Assembly: GCA_005503085.1 (NCBI GenBank)
Contig: SCOI01000022.1
Location: 42,278 to 106,277, forward strand
DNA from: Burkholderiales bacterium C2
GTDB lineage: Bacteria > Pseudomonadota > Gammaproteobacteria > Burkholderiales > Burkholderiaceae_C
Length of the DNA: 64,000 nt
Reading direction: 5' to 3'
The position numbers and the translations under genes are program-made. Position 1 is the stretch's first letter. Each line of letters starts with the position of its first letter. This document shows positions 1 through 8,535 of the stretch, in pieces. The notes under the pieces are model-generated. The model was not told where the DNA came from. It made no database searches and was given only the letters and a program-made list of their open reading frames with translations.

Positions 1-632
1 TGATCGCCTGCGCACTGCATTTCAGCCGCGATCTGCCGCTGTATGCAGCCCAGCAGGCGCATGCCGAGTGGCGCCGCCACCCGGTGCGTCCGCCCGAGCG
101 CTGCCGGGTCGGCATCCTGGGCCAGGGGGCGGTGGCCCAGGCCGTGGCGGCCGCTTTTGTGCCGCTGGGCTACCCGGTGACGCTGTGGGGCCGCCAAGCC
201 AAGCAGTTCGCAGGCCTGCAAAGCCTGGCCGGCGCTGGCGCGCTGCCGCAGCTGCTGGCCCAGAGCGATCTGCTGGTCTGCACCCTGCCGCTGACCGAGG
301 CGACACAGGGCCTGCTGAACCGCGAGCGCCTGGCCCAGCTGCCGCGTGGCGCGGTGCTGATCAATGTGGGGCGCGGCGGCCATCTGGTCGAGGCCGATCT
401 GCAGGCCCTGCTGGACGAGGGGCATCTGGCCGGCGCCGCGCTCGATGTGTTCGAGCGCGAGCCGCTGCCGCCCGAATCCTGGCTCTGGCACCATCCCCGG
501 CTGCTGGCCACACCGCATATCGCCGGTGAGGCGCGCGAGACCGTGGTGGCCGCGCAGTGCCTGGCGGCGCTGCGCGCGGTGCGTGCCGGGCGGCGGCCCG
601 AGTGGGCGGTGGACCGGGCGGAGGGCTACTGA
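1..632 (+). CDS. 2-hydroxyacid dehydrogenase, GhrA-type, 5'-truncated by the window edge
   Basis: The C-terminal part of an NAD(P)-dependent D-2-hydroxyacid dehydrogenase resembling glyoxylate/hydroxypyruvate reductase A. The open frame enters from outside the window (first full codon at base 3) and ends with TGA at 630-632. The start of the Rossmann domain is visible as GILGQGAVAQAV. The catalytic set is intact: Arg in INVGRGGH, Glu in FEREPLP and His in ATPHIAG. Such enzymes reduce glyoxylate or hydroxypyruvate in the cytoplasm. Exact substrate cannot be read from the sequence. An internal ATG at 84 is not the true start, because the same frame codes for typical family sequence before it. 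Confidence 0.85.
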   Translation, partial: IACALHFSRDLPLYAAQQAHAEWRRHPVRPPERCRVGILGQGAVAQAVAAAFVPLGYPVTLWGRQAKQFAGLQSLAGAGALPQLLAQSDLLVCTLPLTEATQGLLNRERLAQLPRGAVLINVGRGGHLVEADLQALLDEGHLAGAALDVFEREPLPPESWLWHHPRLLATPHIAGEARETVVAAQCLAALRAVRAGRRPEWAVDRAEGY

Positions 633-697
633 GCCGCCCAGCGCCCCGCCGACCCCCTAGCTCCAATGGGAGTGGCCGCGCGCCTGCGCTGGCCTTA

Positions 698-759
698 GGC
701 TTGTTCCAAGATCCTCAATGAGAGGTCTCGGAGACAGGCCTGACGCTGTCGAACAAGCC
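698..759. repeat. 9-bp inverted repeat flanking a 44-base spacer
   Basis: GGCTTGTTC at 698-706 is exactly reversed as GAACAAGCC at 751-759. The spacer contains a further partial dyad (GAGAGGTCTC, then GGAGAC). It lies just upstream of the GGAGG ribosome binding site of the small membrane protein at 779. It could be a leader hairpin or a regulator site; nothing decides between these. Confidence 0.35.
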
Positions 760-778
760 ATACGGAGGCGGGCCGTCC

Positions 779-1099
779 ATGGGAAATCAGCAGACCGGCA
801 TTGAGATGCTGCCCTTGTTGGCCCTGCTGTCATTGCTCCTCTTGGTTTTGCTGGGCCTGTGGTACTGGATGGCCATGCGGGGGCGTGCCCAACGCCGTGC
901 GCGCGAGCAGACGCAGCAGGCCGCCCACGATGTGCTGGTGCAGGGGGTCCAAGGCCTGCTGCTGCAGCTGCAGTCGATCGCCGAGGGCTTCCCGAGCCAG
1001 GACCCTGCGCGCCTGGCGCTGGAGCGGCTGCTGGACCGCGCCGATGCGCTGCTGCTGGCCGATCGCGAGGCGCTGGCCGATCGCGATGGGCGGGTCTAG
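779..1099 (+). CDS. small single-span membrane protein, function unknown
   Basis: A 106-residue protein with an uncharged N-terminal stretch (about residues 10-33, Leu-rich, ending YWMAM) that should form one transmembrane helix. A basic stop-transfer segment (RGRAQRRAR) follows, then a soluble, amphipathic helical tail of about 65 residues. The start ATG has a GGAGG Shine-Dalgarno at 764-768. The gene converges on the LuxR-type gene that ends at 1110. I do not recognise a family. High Leu, Ala, Arg and Asp content matches its neighbours, so there is no sign of transfer. Confidence 0.6.
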   Translation: MGNQQTGIEMLPLLALLSLLLLVLLGLWYWMAMRGRAQRRAREQTQQAAHDVLVQGVQGLLLQLQSIAEGFPSQDPARLALERLLDRADALLLADREALADRDGRV

Positions 1100-1109
1100 G
1101 CGGGCCCGT

Positions 1110-1781
1110 TCAGCAGGCGGCCGACAAGGCCTGCCGCGTTGTCGGCGCGGCGCGGCGCTCGTCGCCGATCAGCCCGCGCTGCAGCGCGGCCGCCAGGGCG
1201 TGGGTGCGGCTGCTGGCATCGAGCTTGTCCAGCACCGCCTTGACATGGGACTTGACCGTGCCCAGTGCGATGTCCAGGCGCAGGGCGATCGATTTGTTGT
1301 CCAGCCCTTCGCCGAGCAGCAGCAGCACATCCATCTCGCGCGCCGTCAGCGCGGTCTGGGCCATGCTTTCCGCCATGCTGGCGGCGGCGGCCGCGCACAG
1401 CACGCGCTGGCCTTGGTGGACGCCGCGCACCGCCTCGCGCAACTCCTGCAGGCTGCAGTCGGCGCCCAGATAGCCTTGCACGCCATGCTCCAGCGCCTGC
1501 CGGACCTGCCAGCAGCGGGTGGCCTCGGTGACGATCAGGCAGCGCGGCTGGCGCTGGCGCAGCCAGGGCAGGGCCTTGTACTGCCGCATCAGCGCCAGGC
1601 CGCAGTGGTAGTCCGCAACCACCATGGACGGCACCGGCTCGCCGGGCGCCGGCAGCTGCCCGGCGCCGAGTGCGGGCAGCTGCCGGACCTGCCAATCGGC
1701 GTCCAGGGCCGCGGCCAGGCCGGCGGCGGTCAAGGGGGTGCTGTGCAGCACCGCGATATCGGGTTTTGTTGTCGTGAACAT
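1110..1781 (-). CDS. LuxR-family regulator with a degenerate receiver domain
   Basis: A 223-residue protein: receiver-like domain (about 8-125) followed by a LuxR/GerE helix-turn-helix (about 145-205, starting LTAREMDVLLLL). The start was placed at 1781 because GGAGG sits 4 bases before that ATG; the frame remains open further upstream but without a better site. The receiver has lost key residues. The acidic pair is replaced by His13-Ser14, and the conserved Lys after GYL is Ala107, while Asp57 and Thr85 remain. It is therefore probably an atypical, phosphorylation-independent regulator (inference). It is divergent from the canonical regulator at 1994, and no histidine kinase is nearby. Confidence 0.8.
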   Translation of the reverse strand: MFTTTKPDIAVLHSTPLTAAGLAAALDADWQVRQLPALGAGQLPAPGEPVPSMVVADYHCGLALMRQYKALPWLRQRQPRCLIVTEATRCWQVRQALEHGVQGYLGADCSLQELREAVRGVHQGQRVLCAAAAASMAESMAQTALTAREMDVLLLLGEGLDNKSIALRLDIALGTVKSHVKAVLDKLDASSRTHALAAALQRGLIGDERRAAPTTRQALSAAC

Positions 1782-1870
1782 CTGACCTCCGCTTCCGGCA
1801 AGCGTGCCGGTATCGGCCTCTATCATCGGCAAACGGGGTGACGGCAACCACCCCCGGCGGGGTGTATCGC

Positions 1871-1890
1871 GACTACCCGAAAGAGTAGTC
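1871..1890. promoter_or_regulatory. inverted repeat between two divergent LuxR-type genes
   Basis: GACTAC (1871-1876) and GTAGTC (1885-1890) form a dyad with an 8-base spacer inside the 212-base region between the two divergent regulators. A dyad in this position is a reasonable operator candidate for either protein. No promoter boxes are clear enough to call. Confidence 0.3.
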
Positions 1891-1993
1891 GGCGGGGACA
1901 CGGGCGCGCCCTGCCACAGCAATGACACAGCAGTTAAAGTGACGCCCCGCCAGCGCAGCAACACGGGGATATGAAGCGATAGTGGGAGCGATA

Positions 1994-2626
1994 GTGCAGC
2001 ACACAGATCGGCCCATACGGGTCTTGACGGTTGACGATCACCCGCTGCTGCGGGAAGGCATTGCTGCGGTCGTCAAACGCCAGCCCGATATGCAGATCGT
2101 CGGCGAGGCCGGTAACGGCCTGGAGGCGCTGGCGCAGTTCCGGCAGCTGCAGCCCGACATCACGCTGATGGATGTGCAGATGCCGGAGATGGACGGGGTA
2201 CAGGCGATCACCGCGATCCGTGCCGAGTTTGCGCAGGCTCGCATCCTGGTGCTGACCACCTACAAGGGCGATGCCCAGTCCTGGCGCGCGCTGAGGGCCG
2301 GCGCGCTGGGCTATCTGCTGAAGAGCTCGCTGCGCACCGATCTGCTGGCGGCGATCCGCGCCGTTCATGCCGGCGGGCGCTGGATTCCGGCCGAAATCGC
2401 CGTCGAGCTGGCCAGTCATGCCGGCGATGAGCCGCTGACCGAACGCGAGATCGAGGTGCTGCAGCGTATTGCCGCCGGCAATTCCAACCGCGAGGTCGGC
2501 GCCATGCTGTCGGTGTCCGAAGAGACGATCAAGGCGCGCATGAAGAGCATTCTGGTCAAGCTCAGCGCCAAGGACCGCACCCATGCGGTCTCGATCGCGC
2601 TCAAGCGCGGGCTGATACGGCTCTGA
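1994..2626 (+). CDS. canonical NarL/FixJ-type response regulator
   Basis: A 210-residue response regulator with a complete CheY-like receiver and a C-terminal LuxR-type helix-turn-helix (LTEREIEVLQRIAAG near residue 145). Acidic pair Asp14/Asp15, phospho-acceptor Asp60 (LMDVQMPEMDG), Thr88 and Lys110 (GYLLK) are all present. The GTG at 1994 is preferred because GGGAG lies 5 bases upstream; an in-frame GTG at 1982 is the alternative and lacks a well-spaced site. It is an orphan here: no sensor kinase adjoins it. It is divergent from the degenerate receiver protein, so the two may act on each other's promoter (inference). Confidence 0.85.
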   Translation: MQHTDRPIRVLTVDDHPLLREGIAAVVKRQPDMQIVGEAGNGLEALAQFRQLQPDITLMDVQMPEMDGVQAITAIRAEFAQARILVLTTYKGDAQSWRALRAGALGYLLKSSLRTDLLAAIRAVHAGGRWIPAEIAVELASHAGDEPLTEREIEVLQRIAAGNSNREVGAMLSVSEETIKARMKSILVKLSAKDRTHAVSIALKRGLIRL

Positions 2627-2779
2627 GTGGCTGCGGCCCGTGGGCCGACTGCCTCCAATGGGCTAGCGAGTGTCAGGCCATCCTGTGGTGGTGGCCGCGT
2701 CGAGGCTTTCCTATGCTGGTGAACGAGTCTGCAGCACCGTCTGCACGACCGCCATTCGCCCACTACCGGAGCTTCTTCG

Positions 2780-3607
2780 ATGAGCAACACCATCAGCACC
2801 CAAGACGGCACGCAGATCTACTACAAGGACTGGGGCAGCGGTCAGCCCGTGGTCTTCAGCCACGGCTGGCCGCTGAATGCGGACAGCTGGGAAGCGCAGA
2901 TGCTGTTCCTGGCCGAGCACGGCTACCGCGTGATCGCGCATGACCGCCGCGGCCATGGCCGGTCCAGCCAGCCCTGGGGCGGCCATGAGATGAACACCTA
3001 TGCCGACGATCTGGCCACGCTGCTGGACACGCTGGACATCCAGGGTGCGGCGCTGTTCGGCTTCTCGACCGGCGGCGGCGAGGTGGCCCGCTATATCGGC
3101 CGCCATGGCACAAAGCGCGTCGCCAAGGCCGGTCTGATCTCGGCCGTGCCGCCCTTGATGCTGAAGACCGAGGCCAACCCCGGCGGATTGCCGATCGAGG
3201 TGTTCGACGGCATCCGCGCCGGCGAGCGCGCCAACCGCGCCCAGCTCTACAAGGACATCGCCTCCGGCCCCTTCTACGGTTTCAACCGCCCGGGCGCCCA
3301 GCTCTCGCAAGGCCTGGTCGACACCTTCTGGATGCAAGGGATGATGGCCGGCCACAAGGCCACGCTGGACTGCATCAAGGCCTTCTCGGAGACCGACTTC
3401 ACCGAAGACCTGAAGAAGTTCGACATCCCGACGCTGGTGCTGCATGGTGACGATGACCAGATCGTGCCTATCGCTGCGGCGGCCCTGGCTGCGGCCAAGC
3501 TGATCAAGAACGCCAAGCTGGTCGTCTACCCCGGCGCGCCCCATGGCCTGACCGACACGCACAAGGACAAGCTCAACGCCGATCTGCTGGCCTTCCTGAA
3601 GAGCTGA
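2780..3607 (+). CDS. alpha/beta hydrolase of the arylesterase / non-heme chloroperoxidase family
   Basis: A 275-residue alpha/beta hydrolase with the usual length of cofactor-free haloperoxidases. The oxyanion HGW is at 28-30, nucleophile Ser96 in GFSTGGG, acid Asp226 in HGDDDQIVP and His255 in APHG. Members show esterase and perhydrolase activity; the physiological substrate is usually unknown. It is the first gene of a co-directional run with an isochorismatase-like hydrolase (45-base gap), XapX protein and amidohydrolase, which suggests joint breakdown of an ester or amide compound (inference). No signal peptide, so cytoplasmic. Confidence 0.88.
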   Translation: MSNTISTQDGTQIYYKDWGSGQPVVFSHGWPLNADSWEAQMLFLAEHGYRVIAHDRRGHGRSSQPWGGHEMNTYADDLATLLDTLDIQGAALFGFSTGGGEVARYIGRHGTKRVAKAGLISAVPPLMLKTEANPGGLPIEVFDGIRAGERANRAQLYKDIASGPFYGFNRPGAQLSQGLVDTFWMQGMMAGHKATLDCIKAFSETDFTEDLKKFDIPTLVLHGDDDQIVPIAAAALAAAKLIKNAKLVVYPGAPHGLTDTHKDKLNADLLAFLKS

Positions 3608-3651
3608 TCCACCAGCCCCGTATCTTCTTTATCGTCTGAAAGGACCCTGAC

Positions 3652-4305
3652 ATGCCCATCACCGCCACCCCTACGCCCGGCGCCAAGCTGCTGAACCCCA
3701 CCGACCACGCGCTGATCCTGATCGACTTCCAGTCGCAGATGGCCTTCGCGACCAAGTCCATCGACGCGATCGCGCTGCGCAACAACGCCGCCCTGATCTC
3801 GCACGCCGCCGCCGGCTTCAAGGTGCCCACCATCCTGACCACGGTGGCCGAGAAGAGCTTCTCGGGCCCGATGTTCGACGAGATCACCGCCGCCTTCCCG
3901 GGCCAGGCTCTGCTGGACCGCACCTCGATGAACACCTGGGAGGACGCCGCCGTCATCAAGCAGGTCAATGCGATCGGCAAGAGCCGCCTGGTGTTTGCCG
4001 GCCTGTGGACCTCGGTCTGCATCGTCGGGCCCACGCTGTCGGCGCTGGACCAGGGTTACGAGGTCTATGTGATCACCGATGCCTGCGGCGACGTCTCGGA
4101 CGAGGCGCACGAGCGCGCGGTCGAGCGCATGGTGCAGGCCGGCGTGCGCCCGATGACCGCACTGCAATACATGCTGGAGCTGCAGCGCGACTGGGCCCGC
4201 AGCGAGACCTATGAGCTGACGACGGGTATCGCCAAGAAGTTCGGCGGTGCCTATGGCCTGGGCATCATCTATGCCAAGTCCATGTTCGGCGCGCACGAAG
4301 GCTGA
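3652..4305 (+). CDS. isochorismatase-family cysteine hydrolase (YcaC-like)
   Basis: A 217-residue cysteine hydrolase of the isochorismatase-like superfamily, closest in pattern to the YcaC group. Asp25 (LILIDFQ) and nucleophile Cys123 (LWTSVCI) are visible. The family hydrolyses amides, N-carbamoyl compounds or nicotinamide-like substrates; which one applies here cannot be decided. The ribosome binding site AAAGGA lies upstream of the ATG. It is followed after 16 bases by the XapX gene and then an amidohydrolase, so all three are probably co-transcribed. Confidence 0.85.
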   Translation: MPITATPTPGAKLLNPTDHALILIDFQSQMAFATKSIDAIALRNNAALISHAAAGFKVPTILTTVAEKSFSGPMFDEITAAFPGQALLDRTSMNTWEDAAVIKQVNAIGKSRLVFAGLWTSVCIVGPTLSALDQGYEVYVITDACGDVSDEAHERAVERMVQAGVRPMTALQYMLELQRDWARSETYELTTGIAKKFGGAYGLGIIYAKSMFGAHEG

Positions 4306-4321
4306 TCTGAAGGACATGCCC

Positions 4322-4594
4322 ATGAAGCCTTACCTCTTGTCCCTGGCCATCGGCCTGCTGGTCGGCGTGATCTACGCGCTGTTCAATGTGCGCTCGCCGG
4401 CGCCGCCGGTGATCGCGCTGGTGGGGCTTCTGGGCATTCTGGTCGGCGAGCAACTGCCGCCGCTGGTGAAGAAGTTGATGCAGACCGAGGCCGCGCCGGT
4501 CTCCTGGCTGCATCATCAGGTCAAGCCGCATATGTTCGGCGAGCTGCCCAAGTGCGCCGAGAAGTCCGCCGTCCAGGAGTCCAGGCATGTCTGA
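4322..4594 (+). CDS. XapX domain-containing small membrane protein
   Basis: A 90-residue protein whose N-terminal half has two hydrophobic segments (about 3-22 and 28-45) separated by a Pro-rich turn, the pattern of the XapX (DUF1427) family. Its function is unknown. The ATG at 4322 is favoured over the one at 4316 because AAGGA ends 7 bases before it. The last 8 bases overlap the start of the amidohydrolase, indicating translational coupling. The soluble tail contains His-His and a Cys and is not typical of the short core domain. Confidence 0.75.
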   Translation: MKPYLLSLAIGLLVGVIYALFNVRSPAPPVIALVGLLGILVGEQLPPLVKKLMQTEAAPVSWLHHQVKPHMFGELPKCAEKSAVQESRHV

Positions 4595-6464
4595 AACCGC
4601 CGATCTGATCCTGCATCGCGGCCAGTTCACGACGCTGAACCGGGCCCAGCCCACGGCCTCGGCGGTGGCCATCAAGGGCGGCCGCTTCCTGCGCGTCGGC
4701 GATGAGCGGGCCGTGATGGCCCTGGCCGGGCCGATGACCAAGATCATCGATGTGGGCGGCCGCCGCGTGCTGCCGGGCCTGATCGACAACCATATCCACA
4801 TCATCCGCGGCGGCCTGAACTTCAATCTGGAACTGCGCTGGGACGGCGTGAAGAGCCTGGCCGATGCGATGGCCATGCTCAAGCGCCAGGTCGACATCAC
4901 GCCGGCGCCGCAATGGGTGCGCGTGGTCGGCGGCTTCACCGAGCACCAGTTCGCCGAGAAGCGCCTGCCGACCCTGGAGGAGCTGAACGCGGTGGCGCCC
5001 GACACCCCGGTCTTCATCCTGCATCTCTACGACCGCGCGCTGCTCAACGGCGCCGCGCTGCGCGCCGTCGGCTACACCCGCGACACGCCCGAGCCACCCG
5101 GCGGGCAGATCCTGCGCGACAGCGCCGGCAACCCGACCGGCCTGCTGCTGGCCAAGCCGAATGCGTCCATCCTCTACGCCACGCTGGCCAAGGGGCCGAA
5201 GCTGCCCGTCGAATACCAGCTGAACTCGACCCGCCACTTCATGCGCGAGCTCAACCGCCTGGGCGTGACCGGCGCCATCGATGCCGGCGGCGGCTTCCAG
5301 AACTATCCCGACGACTACCAGGTGATCCAGCAGCTGGCCGATGCCGGCCAGCTCACCATTCGCCTGGCCTACAACCTGTTCACGCAAAAGCCCAAGCAGG
5401 AAAAAGCCGACTTCCTGAACTGGACCGCCAGCTCCAGCTACAAGCAGGGCGACGACTACTTCCGCCACAACGGTGCCGGCGAGATGCTGGTGTTCTCGGC
5501 CGCCGACTTCGAGGACTTCCGCCAGCCGCGTCCGGAGATGGGGCCGGAGATGGAGGACGACCTCGACGGCGTGGTGCGCATCCTGGCGCAGAACCGCTGG
5601 CCCTGGCGCATGCATGCGACCTATGACGAGACCATCAGCCGCGCGCTCGATGTGTTCGAGCGGGTCAATCGGGACGTGCCGCTGGCCGGGCTGAACTGGT
5701 TCTTCGACCATGCCGAGACGATCTCCGAACGCTCGATGGACCGCATCGCGGCGCTGGGCGGCGGCGTCGCGGTGCAGCACCGCATGGCCTACCAGGGCGA
5801 GTACTTCGTCGAGCGCTACGGCTCCGCCGCGGCCGAGGCCACGCCGCCGGTGGCCAAGATGCTGAGCAAAGGCATGAAGGTCTCGGCCGGCACCGACGCG
5901 ACCCGCGTCGCTTCCTACAACCCCTGGGTCTCGCTGGCCTGGCTGATCACCGGCAAGACCGTCGGCGGCCTGCAGCTGACGCCGCAGCGCAACTGCCTGG
6001 ATCGCGAACAGGCGCTGCGGATGTGGACCGAGAACGTCTGCTGGTTCTCCAACGAGGAGGGCAAGAAGGGCCGCATCGAGGAGGGCATGCTGGCCGACCT
6101 GCTGGTACCGGACCGCGACTTCTTCGCCTGCGCCGAGAGCGAGATCATCGACACCACCGCGCTGCTGACCGTGGTCGGCGGCAAGGTGGTCTATGGCGCC
6201 GGCCCCTTCGCCTCGGATGACGAGGCCACGCTGCCGCCGGCCATGCCGGACTGGTCGCCGGTGCGCAGCTTCAAGGGCTATGGCGCCTGGGGCGAGCAGG
6301 AGGGCAAGCCACTGCAAGCGGTCATGCAAGAGCAGGCCTGTGCCTGCGCCACCGCCTGCCAGGTGCACGGCCACCAGCATGCCAAGTCCTGGGCCAGCAA
6401 TGCGCCGGTGTCCGATTTCAAGAGTTTCTGGGGTGCGCTGGGTTGCGCCTGCTGGGCGGTGTGA
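4587..6464 (+). CDS. metal-dependent amidohydrolase, YtcJ-like, with Cys/His-rich tail
   Basis: A 625-residue amidohydrolase of the YtcJ/amidohydrolase_3 type. The metal-binding HxH is His69-x-His71 (LIDNHIH), later ligands lie in FFDHAET, and the catalytic Asp is in SAGTDATR. The enzyme should cleave an amide or cyclic amide; the substrate is unknown. The start overlaps the XapX stop by 8 bases. The last 50 residues are unusual, with a cluster of Cys and His (ACACATAC, then HGHQH, then GCACW at the extreme end) that could bind an extra metal. The flanking hydrolases suggest a shared catabolic route. Confidence 0.85.
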   Translation: MSETADLILHRGQFTTLNRAQPTASAVAIKGGRFLRVGDERAVMALAGPMTKIIDVGGRRVLPGLIDNHIHIIRGGLNFNLELRWDGVKSLADAMAMLKRQVDITPAPQWVRVVGGFTEHQFAEKRLPTLEELNAVAPDTPVFILHLYDRALLNGAALRAVGYTRDTPEPPGGQILRDSAGNPTGLLLAKPNASILYATLAKGPKLPVEYQLNSTRHFMRELNRLGVTGAIDAGGGFQNYPDDYQVIQQLADAGQLTIRLAYNLFTQKPKQEKADFLNWTASSSYKQGDDYFRHNGAGEMLVFSAADFEDFRQPRPEMGPEMEDDLDGVVRILAQNRWPWRMHATYDETISRALDVFERVNRDVPLAGLNWFFDHAETISERSMDRIAALGGGVAVQHRMAYQGEYFVERYGSAAAEATPPVAKMLSKGMKVSAGTDATRVASYNPWVSLAWLITGKTVGGLQLTPQRNCLDREQALRMWTENVCWFSNEEGKKGRIEEGMLADLLVPDRDFFACAESEIIDTTALLTVVGGKVVYGAGPFASDDEATLPPAMPDWSPVRSFKGYGAWGEQEGKPLQAVMQEQACACATACQVHGHQHAKSWASNAPVSDFKSFWGALGCACWAV

Positions 6465-6466
6465 AC

Positions 6467-6859
6467 ATGGCAATCAGGATGAATGCGGGCCTGCGCTGGC
6501 TGTGCCTGCTGCTGCTATGCGCTGCCTATCTGCAGGGCGGTCTGGTCAAGCTCTTCGACTTCCCCGGTGCCGTCGGCGAGATGAGGCACTTCGGCCTGCA
6601 GCCGGCGCCGCTGTTTGCGGTGGCGGTGATCGTGCTGGAGCTGGGCGCCGCCGCGCTGATCCTGACGGGCCGGCTGCGCTGGCTCGGCGCGTTGGCGCTG
6701 GCGGTCTTCACCGCTGCGGCCACCTTCATGGCCAACCGCTACTGGGAAGCGACCGGTCATGAACGCTTCATGCTGATGAATGCCTTCTTCGAGCATTGGG
6801 GACTGGTCGGCGGCCTCCTGCTGGTGGCCTGGCATGACTGGCAGGACCGCCATGGCTGA
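6467..6859 (+). CDS. DoxX-family membrane protein
   Basis: A 130-residue protein with four predicted membrane helices (about 8-25, 45-65, 70-88 and 105-122), the normal size and layout of the DoxX family. These proteins sit in the inner membrane and are linked to redox or detoxification functions, mostly without proven activity. The start begins MAIRMNAG two bases after the amidohydrolase stop. An earlier in-frame ATG at 6443 lies inside the preceding gene. Its last 8 bases overlap the MFS gene, so it belongs to the same operon. Confidence 0.8.
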   Translation: MAIRMNAGLRWLCLLLLCAAYLQGGLVKLFDFPGAVGEMRHFGLQPAPLFAVAVIVLELGAAALILTGRLRWLGALALAVFTAAATFMANRYWEATGHERFMLMNAFFEHWGLVGGLLLVAWHDWQDRHG

Positions 6860-8441
6860 AGCGAGCAAGGTCCCATCGTCCTCTGGCAGCTTCGCACCGC
6901 TGCGCCAGCCGGTGTTCGCCGTGCTGTGGGCGGCCACGGTGCTGGGCAATATCGGCAGCTTCATGCGCGATGTCGCCAGCGCCTGGCTGATCACCGATTT
7001 GTCGGCCAGCCCGACCGCCGTCGCGCTGATACAGACCGCCGCGACCTTGCCGGTCTTTCTGCTGGCGATACCTGCCGGCGTGCTGTCCGACATTCTCGAT
7101 CGGCGCCGCTTCCTGATCGGCGTGCAAGTGCTGCTGGGCGCCGTCAGCGCGACCTTGCTGACCCTGTCCTGGCTGGGCCTGCAGTCGGTGGGCTCGCTGA
7201 TCGCCTTGACCTTTGTCGGCGGCATCGGCGCGGCGCTGATGGGGCCGACCTGGCAGTCCATCGTGCCCGAGCTGGTGCCGCGTTCAGACCTGAGGAATGC
7301 GGTGGCGTTGAACTCGCTGGGCGTCAATATCGCCCGCGCCATCGGCCCGGCGGCCGGCGGCCTGATCCTGGCCAGCTTCGGCGCGGCGCTGACCTACGGC
7401 GTCGATGTGCTGAGCTATGTCTTCGTGATCGCCGCGCTGCTGTGGTGGCGCCGGCCGGCACCGAGCGAGAGCGCGCTGTCAGAAGTTTTTCTTGGTGCCT
7501 TCCGCGCCGGCCTGCGCTACACCCGCGCCAGCCCCGAGCTGCATACGGTGCTGCTGCGTGCGGCGGTGTTCTTCCTGTTCGCTAGCGCCGTCTGGGCCTT
7601 GCTGCCACTGGTGGCGCGGCAGATGCTGGGCGGCACGGCCGGCTTCTACGGCCTGATGCTGGGCGCGGTCGGCGCCGGCGCCATCCTCGGCGCGGTGCTG
7701 ATGCCGCGCCTGCGCCAGCGCCTCGATGTCGACGGCCTGCTGCTGCTGGCCTCGCTGCTGGCGGCCGCCGTGATGGCGGCCCTGGTGGCCGCGCCGCCGC
7801 GCTGGGCCGCCGTCGTGCTGATGCTGCTGCTCGGCCTGGGCTGGATCATCGCGCTGACCACGCTCAACGGTGTGGCCCAGGCCATCCTGCCGAACTGGGT
7901 GCGGGGCCGCGGCCTGGCGGTCTATCTGACCGTGTTCAACGGCGCGATGGCGGCCGGCAGCCTGGGCTGGGGCTTGATCGCTCAGCAGATTGGCGTGCCG
8001 GCCACCTTGGCCGCTGGCGCCGCAGGCCTGACCGTGGTCGCGCTGATCTTCCACCGGCTCAAGCTGCCCGCCGGCGAGGCCGATCTGCAGCCCGCCAATC
8101 ATTGGCCCGAGCCGCTGCTGGCCGAGCCGGTCGCTGATGATCGCGGGCCGGTAATGATTCAGATCGAGTACCGCGTTCGCCGCGAAGACCGCGAGGCCTT
8201 CCTGCTCGCGCTCAAGCGCCTGGCCATCGAGCGCCGACGCGACGGTGCCTATGCCTGGGGCATCACCGAGCACACGGCCGAGCCGGAGCGGCTGATGGAG
8301 TGGTTTCTGGTCGAGTCCTGGGCCGAGCATCTGCGCCAGCACCAGCGCGTCTCGCAGGCCGATGCCGATCTGCAGGGCGAGGCGCTGAAGTTCCATATCG
8401 GCCCGGAGCGGCCAGCCGTGCATCACTTCCTGGCGCTGTGA
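6852..8441 (+). CDS. MFS exporter with C-terminal monooxygenase-like barrel domain
   Basis: A 529-residue transporter of the MFS_3 (EntS-like) type. Residues 1-405 hold the 12-helix MFS region with the inter-helix motif DILDRRRF. The last 110 residues (from about PVMIQIEYRV) look like a dimeric alpha/beta-barrel, antibiotic-biosynthesis-monooxygenase-like domain, an extension known in this exporter family. The start overlaps the DoxX gene (ATGGCTGA). It probably exports a product or toxic intermediate linked to the upstream hydrolases (inference from position). Confidence 0.85.
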   Translation: MAEASKVPSSSGSFAPLRQPVFAVLWAATVLGNIGSFMRDVASAWLITDLSASPTAVALIQTAATLPVFLLAIPAGVLSDILDRRRFLIGVQVLLGAVSATLLTLSWLGLQSVGSLIALTFVGGIGAALMGPTWQSIVPELVPRSDLRNAVALNSLGVNIARAIGPAAGGLILASFGAALTYGVDVLSYVFVIAALLWWRRPAPSESALSEVFLGAFRAGLRYTRASPELHTVLLRAAVFFLFASAVWALLPLVARQMLGGTAGFYGLMLGAVGAGAILGAVLMPRLRQRLDVDGLLLLASLLAAAVMAALVAAPPRWAAVVLMLLLGLGWIIALTTLNGVAQAILPNWVRGRGLAVYLTVFNGAMAAGSLGWGLIAQQIGVPATLAAGAAGLTVVALIFHRLKLPAGEADLQPANHWPEPLLAEPVADDRGPVMIQIEYRVRREDREAFLLALKRLAIERRRDGAYAWGITEHTAEPERLMEWFLVESWAEHLRQHQRVSQADADLQGEALKFHIGPERPAVHHFLAL

Positions 8442-8535
8442 GCCGGACGGCGGATCCCGCATCGAATGGAGGACGGGTTTGCGTCGCGCTCCCCGACGAG
8501 GCAGGATTCCGGCATCGCCGCCACAGGAGCCGACC

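Noticed and set aside
4521..6473. 650-codon minus-strand frame opposite the amidohydrolase
   Set aside because: Shadow of a gene with clear metal-binding motifs on the plus strand.
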